Shown: piece after piece, positions 21,827 to 23,398 of the stretch
How positions within the stretch are numbered: the stretch's first letter is position 1
Layout of the letters: each line of letters begins with the position of its first letter
Translations under genes and position numbers: made by a program
Assembly: GCA_910588285.1 (NCBI GenBank)
Contig: CAJUQB010000074.1
Location: 1 to 23,398 of the forward strand
Origin: an uncultured Lachnospiraceae bacterium
Lineage (GTDB): Bacteria; Bacillota; Clostridia; Lachnospirales; Lachnospiraceae
Reading direction: 5' to 3'
DNA length: 23,398 nucleotides
Notes under the pieces: generated by a model
Told to the model about the DNA's origin: nothing
Database searches by the model: none
Seen by the model: only the letters and a program-made list of their open reading frames with translations

Positions 21827-22519
21827 CTATTCATACATAAAAGCCGCTGCCTCACAGACATATTTCTTACAGGGCATCGGCCAGGGCGGCTCCACTCCCG
21901 ACAGCTTCCCTGCTGCCAGCTCCTGGGAGCCTTTTAAAATCCCGGAAATGATATCCGGCTTCAGGGGATAGCTTCCATGAGACGGCCAGATGGAATCAAA
22001 GGCATCTGCCATAGCGATCATTTTCTTGAGGCTGCATTGAAATGCAGGCATATTGCGCCCAGGCCCAAACATAAAAATATCCCCGTCCTGAATCGTATCA
22101 CCGGAAATAAGCATACGCTTTTCCCGCTCCAGCAGCATAATGCTTCCGGGGGTATGCCCTGGCGTCAAAATTACTTCAAACCTCCAGTAGTCCAGATCAA
22201 TCACCTCGCCTTCCCAGAGCGGACACACATCCTCCATGGAACAGCCCGCAGGCAATGCATTTTTATAATAATCCATTTCTGCCGGATGCATATAGACCGG
22301 TTTAAAATCCCGGTTGCATCCCGTATGATCCTTATCCGTGTGGGTATTTACCAGCATGATAGGAAGCTGCGTCAGCTCCCGGGCCATCTCCCGAAGCCGC
22401 AGCGTCCCAAACCCCGTATCCACCAGCATGGCCCTCTCCCTTCCCTCAAAGAAAAAAGAACGAACGCCCTCTTCCTCAAAAATCCAAAAATGTTCCATAA
22501 CTTTCGTAATGTGATTCAT
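21827..22519 (-). CDS. MBL-fold metallo-hydrolase
   Basis: A 230-aa metallo-beta-lactamase-fold protein. AMLVDTGFGTLRL at about residues 30-42 is followed by the metal motif NTHTDKDHTG (His60, Asp62, Asp64, His65), TPGHTPGSIMLL, LISGDTIQDGDIFMFGPGR and WPSHGSYPLKPD. The first motif is HxDxDH where the common form is HxHxDH, so one zinc ligand is changed; this variant exists in some clostridial members. Hydrolase of unknown substrate. GGAGGGATCAGG precedes the ATG. Its 3' end meets the GntP remnant. Confidence 0.88.
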   Translation of the reverse strand: MNHITKVMEHFWIFEEEGVRSFFFEGRERAMLVDTGFGTLRLREMARELTQLPIMLVNTHTDKDHTGCNRDFKPVYMHPAEMDYYKNALPAGCSMEDVCPLWEGEVIDLDYWRFEVILTPGHTPGSIMLLEREKRMLISGDTIQDGDIFMFGPGRNMPAFQCSLKKMIAMADAFDSIWPSHGSYPLKPDIISGILKGSQELAAGKLSGVEPPWPMPCKKYVCEAAAFMYE

Positions 22520-22563
22520 CCTGATCCCTCCATAAAATCATTCATTCTGTATTCTTGCATAAC

Positions 22564-22877
22564 ATGATTCGGGCGTCAAAAGGGGCTGTCCAAAACTGTT
22601 ACTGGCAAATGGCACAACACGTATTCTGATTTACGACTGCGCAGAACCTTAGTGCTTCTTCATGTTCTGTCAAATGTCCAGCAATTCGGCGGCAGGGATG
22701 CCGACGAAAGCCCGATCTGCGCCACGGACGGCACATAGAGGGCGGTTGCGTCCGTAAGCAATGTCTTGCCCAGAACATGTTAGAAGCACTTAGATTCGGA
22801 GCCCGGAGCAAAGAAGAATACGTGTTGTGCCATTTGCCGGCACAATATGGCAAAGCCCCTTTTAACTCCCGAATCAT
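22564..22877. mobile_element. MITE-like element with about 106-bp imperfect terminal inverted repeats
   Basis: Left arm 22564-22669 and right arm 22771-22877 are near-equal in length and complementary in blocks: ATGATTCGGG at the tips, AAAAGGGGCT, the 24-base block covering 22604-22627 and its partner around 22815-22838, AGTGCTTCT and CATGTTCTG. The 101-base centre has further palindromes (ACGGACG / CGTCCGT at 22734 and 22747). No transposase-like frame is present; the open frames that cross it are by-products of the symmetry. AAC stands directly outside both tips, consistent with a three-base target duplication. Confidence 0.7.
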
Positions 22878-22889
22878 AACAGCTGCCGC

Positions 22890-23222
22890 CTACAGCAGAT
22901 ACGTCTCCATCTCCCGCCGTCCGGACCGCTTCTCTGTCGTTTCTTCCCGCTCTTCCTCCTTAGCCGTCTTCTCTTCTGCTCCTGCTGCAGCCTGCTGCTT
23001 CCGCCCGGCCGGCGCCTCTCTTCCCGCAAGCTCCACAAACTCCGCAAGCTCCATCTGAAGCGCCTGCAAAATTCGGGCCATGATATTCATATCCACCTTG
23101 TTGCTGTCCCGGCGTATCATGGCGTACAGCGTCTGGGGAGACACCTCGGCCTCCCGGGCCAGCTGCGTCACTGTCATGCCTCTGTCCTTTAAAATCTCCT
23201 CCAGCCTGCTTCCCAGATTCAT
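22890..23222 (-). CDS. XRE-family transcriptional regulator
   Basis: A 110-aa protein. Residues 1-65 form a Cro/CI HTH (GSRLEEILKDRGMTVTQLAR, then EAEVSPQTLYAMIRR and NIMARILQALQMELAEFVEL). The last 40 residues are a highly charged tail (EEKTAKEEEREETTEK), probably disordered or coiled. The start at 23222 has GGAGG seven bases upstream; the upstream extension to 23348 has no family similarity. It probably represses its own promoter. It lies 13 bases from the inverted-repeat element. Confidence 0.85.
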   Translation of the reverse strand: MNLGSRLEEILKDRGMTVTQLAREAEVSPQTLYAMIRRDSNKVDMNIMARILQALQMELAEFVELAGREAPAGRKQQAAAGAEEKTAKEEEREETTEKRSGRREMETYLL

Positions 23223-23289
23223 CCCATCCCCTCCTGCCTGCTCGTTATCCTGGCGCTCCCATCTTATCCCGGCAGTGCCCCATGGCACA

Positions 23290-23319
23290 ATTTTAGCACA
23301 CCCGGTAACCATTTGCCAA
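23290..23319 (-). promoter_or_regulatory. predicted promoter of the XRE regulator
   Basis: On the minus strand TTGGCA (23319-23314), 18 bases, TAAAAT (23295-23290), giving a leader of about 60 bases to the ATG at 23222. Confidence 0.45.
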
Positions 23320-23336
23320 TTTTTTTCGTATACATC

Positions 23337-23373
23337 GTTACAATTCACGGCCTAACCGGCCGCGAACTGTAAC
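23337..23373 (-). repeat. 16-bp-stem hairpin upstream of the XRE promoter
   Basis: GTTACAATTCACGGCC (23337-23352) and GGCCGCGAACTGTAAC (23358-23373) pair over 16 positions around a five-base loop. The two mismatches become G-U pairs only in minus-strand RNA, which suggests the structure is kept as minus-strand RNA. No T-run follows in that direction. It may be a repeated genomic element or the end of an upstream transcript. Confidence 0.5.
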
Positions 23374-23398
23374 GCATCCAGCCCATTGAAAAGTCGCC

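Noticed and set aside
22599..23058. Open frames of 92 and 93 codons crossing the inverted-repeat element
   Set aside because: Both start or end in the repeat arms, mirror each other, have no ribosome binding site, and one overlaps the XRE gene.
1..23398. CRISPR arrays, tRNA or rRNA genes, replication origin, riboswitches
   Set aside because: No regularly spaced repeats, no cloverleaf-like segments, no rRNA core sequences, no DnaA-box clusters and no known riboswitch cores were recognised by eye.

Overview
The window looks like a chromosomal segment of a gut-type Firmicute, probably a Lachnospiraceae / Clostridium cluster XIVa relative. This is inferred from AGGAGG-type ribosome binding sites, TTG and GTG starts, LysR, XRE and GNAT families of clostridial type, and mixed base composition (a GC-richer core around 7-12.5 kb and 17-19.8 kb, AT-richer islands elsewhere). 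No rRNA, tRNA, CRISPR array or intact transposase was seen.

Left part (1-6.7 kb): mostly decaying genes. A broken acyl-CoA dehydrogenase lies divergent from an intact LysR regulator. Then come remnants of an XRE regulator, an MFS transporter, a GNAT enzyme and a second XRE-type protein, several joined end to end by deletions. Intact genes among them are a RibD/DHFR-family reductase, a GNAT acetyltransferase preceded by a possible 15-codon leader ORF, and a conserved Lachnospiraceae-type protein of unknown function.

Centre (6.7-13.0 kb): the best-defined system, a complete gallotannin module on the minus strand. The order is lpdC (gallate decarboxylase, UbiD family), lpdB (UbiX-like flavin prenyltransferase), lpdD (small accessory protein) and a subtype-B tannase. 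A LysR gene is divergent from it. The 120-base divergent promoter holds a perfect T-N11-A palindrome, placed about 63 bases upstream of the predicted operon start. The tannase would release gallate from gallate esters and LpdBCD would decarboxylate it to pyrogallol. A glycerate 2-kinase follows downstream but is split by a one-base deletion that leaves a TAATG stop/start overlap.

Right-centre (13.0-20.8 kb): two ATPase-type proteins (Schlafen/AlbA_2 type; AAA + DUF4143), a VOC-protein remnant and a second RibD/DHFR-family reductase. An AlgI-like MBOAT acyltransferase and a DHHW/AlgX-J-like partner form a surface-polysaccharide O-acetylation pair. A YafQ-type toxin sits with a mosaic antitoxin behind a promoter rich in inverted repeats.

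Right end (20.8-23.4 kb): a truncated and frameshifted GntP-type permease, an MBL-fold hydrolase converging on it, a 314-bp MITE-like element with ~106-bp inverted arms flanked by AAC, and a small XRE regulator with a long hairpin upstream.
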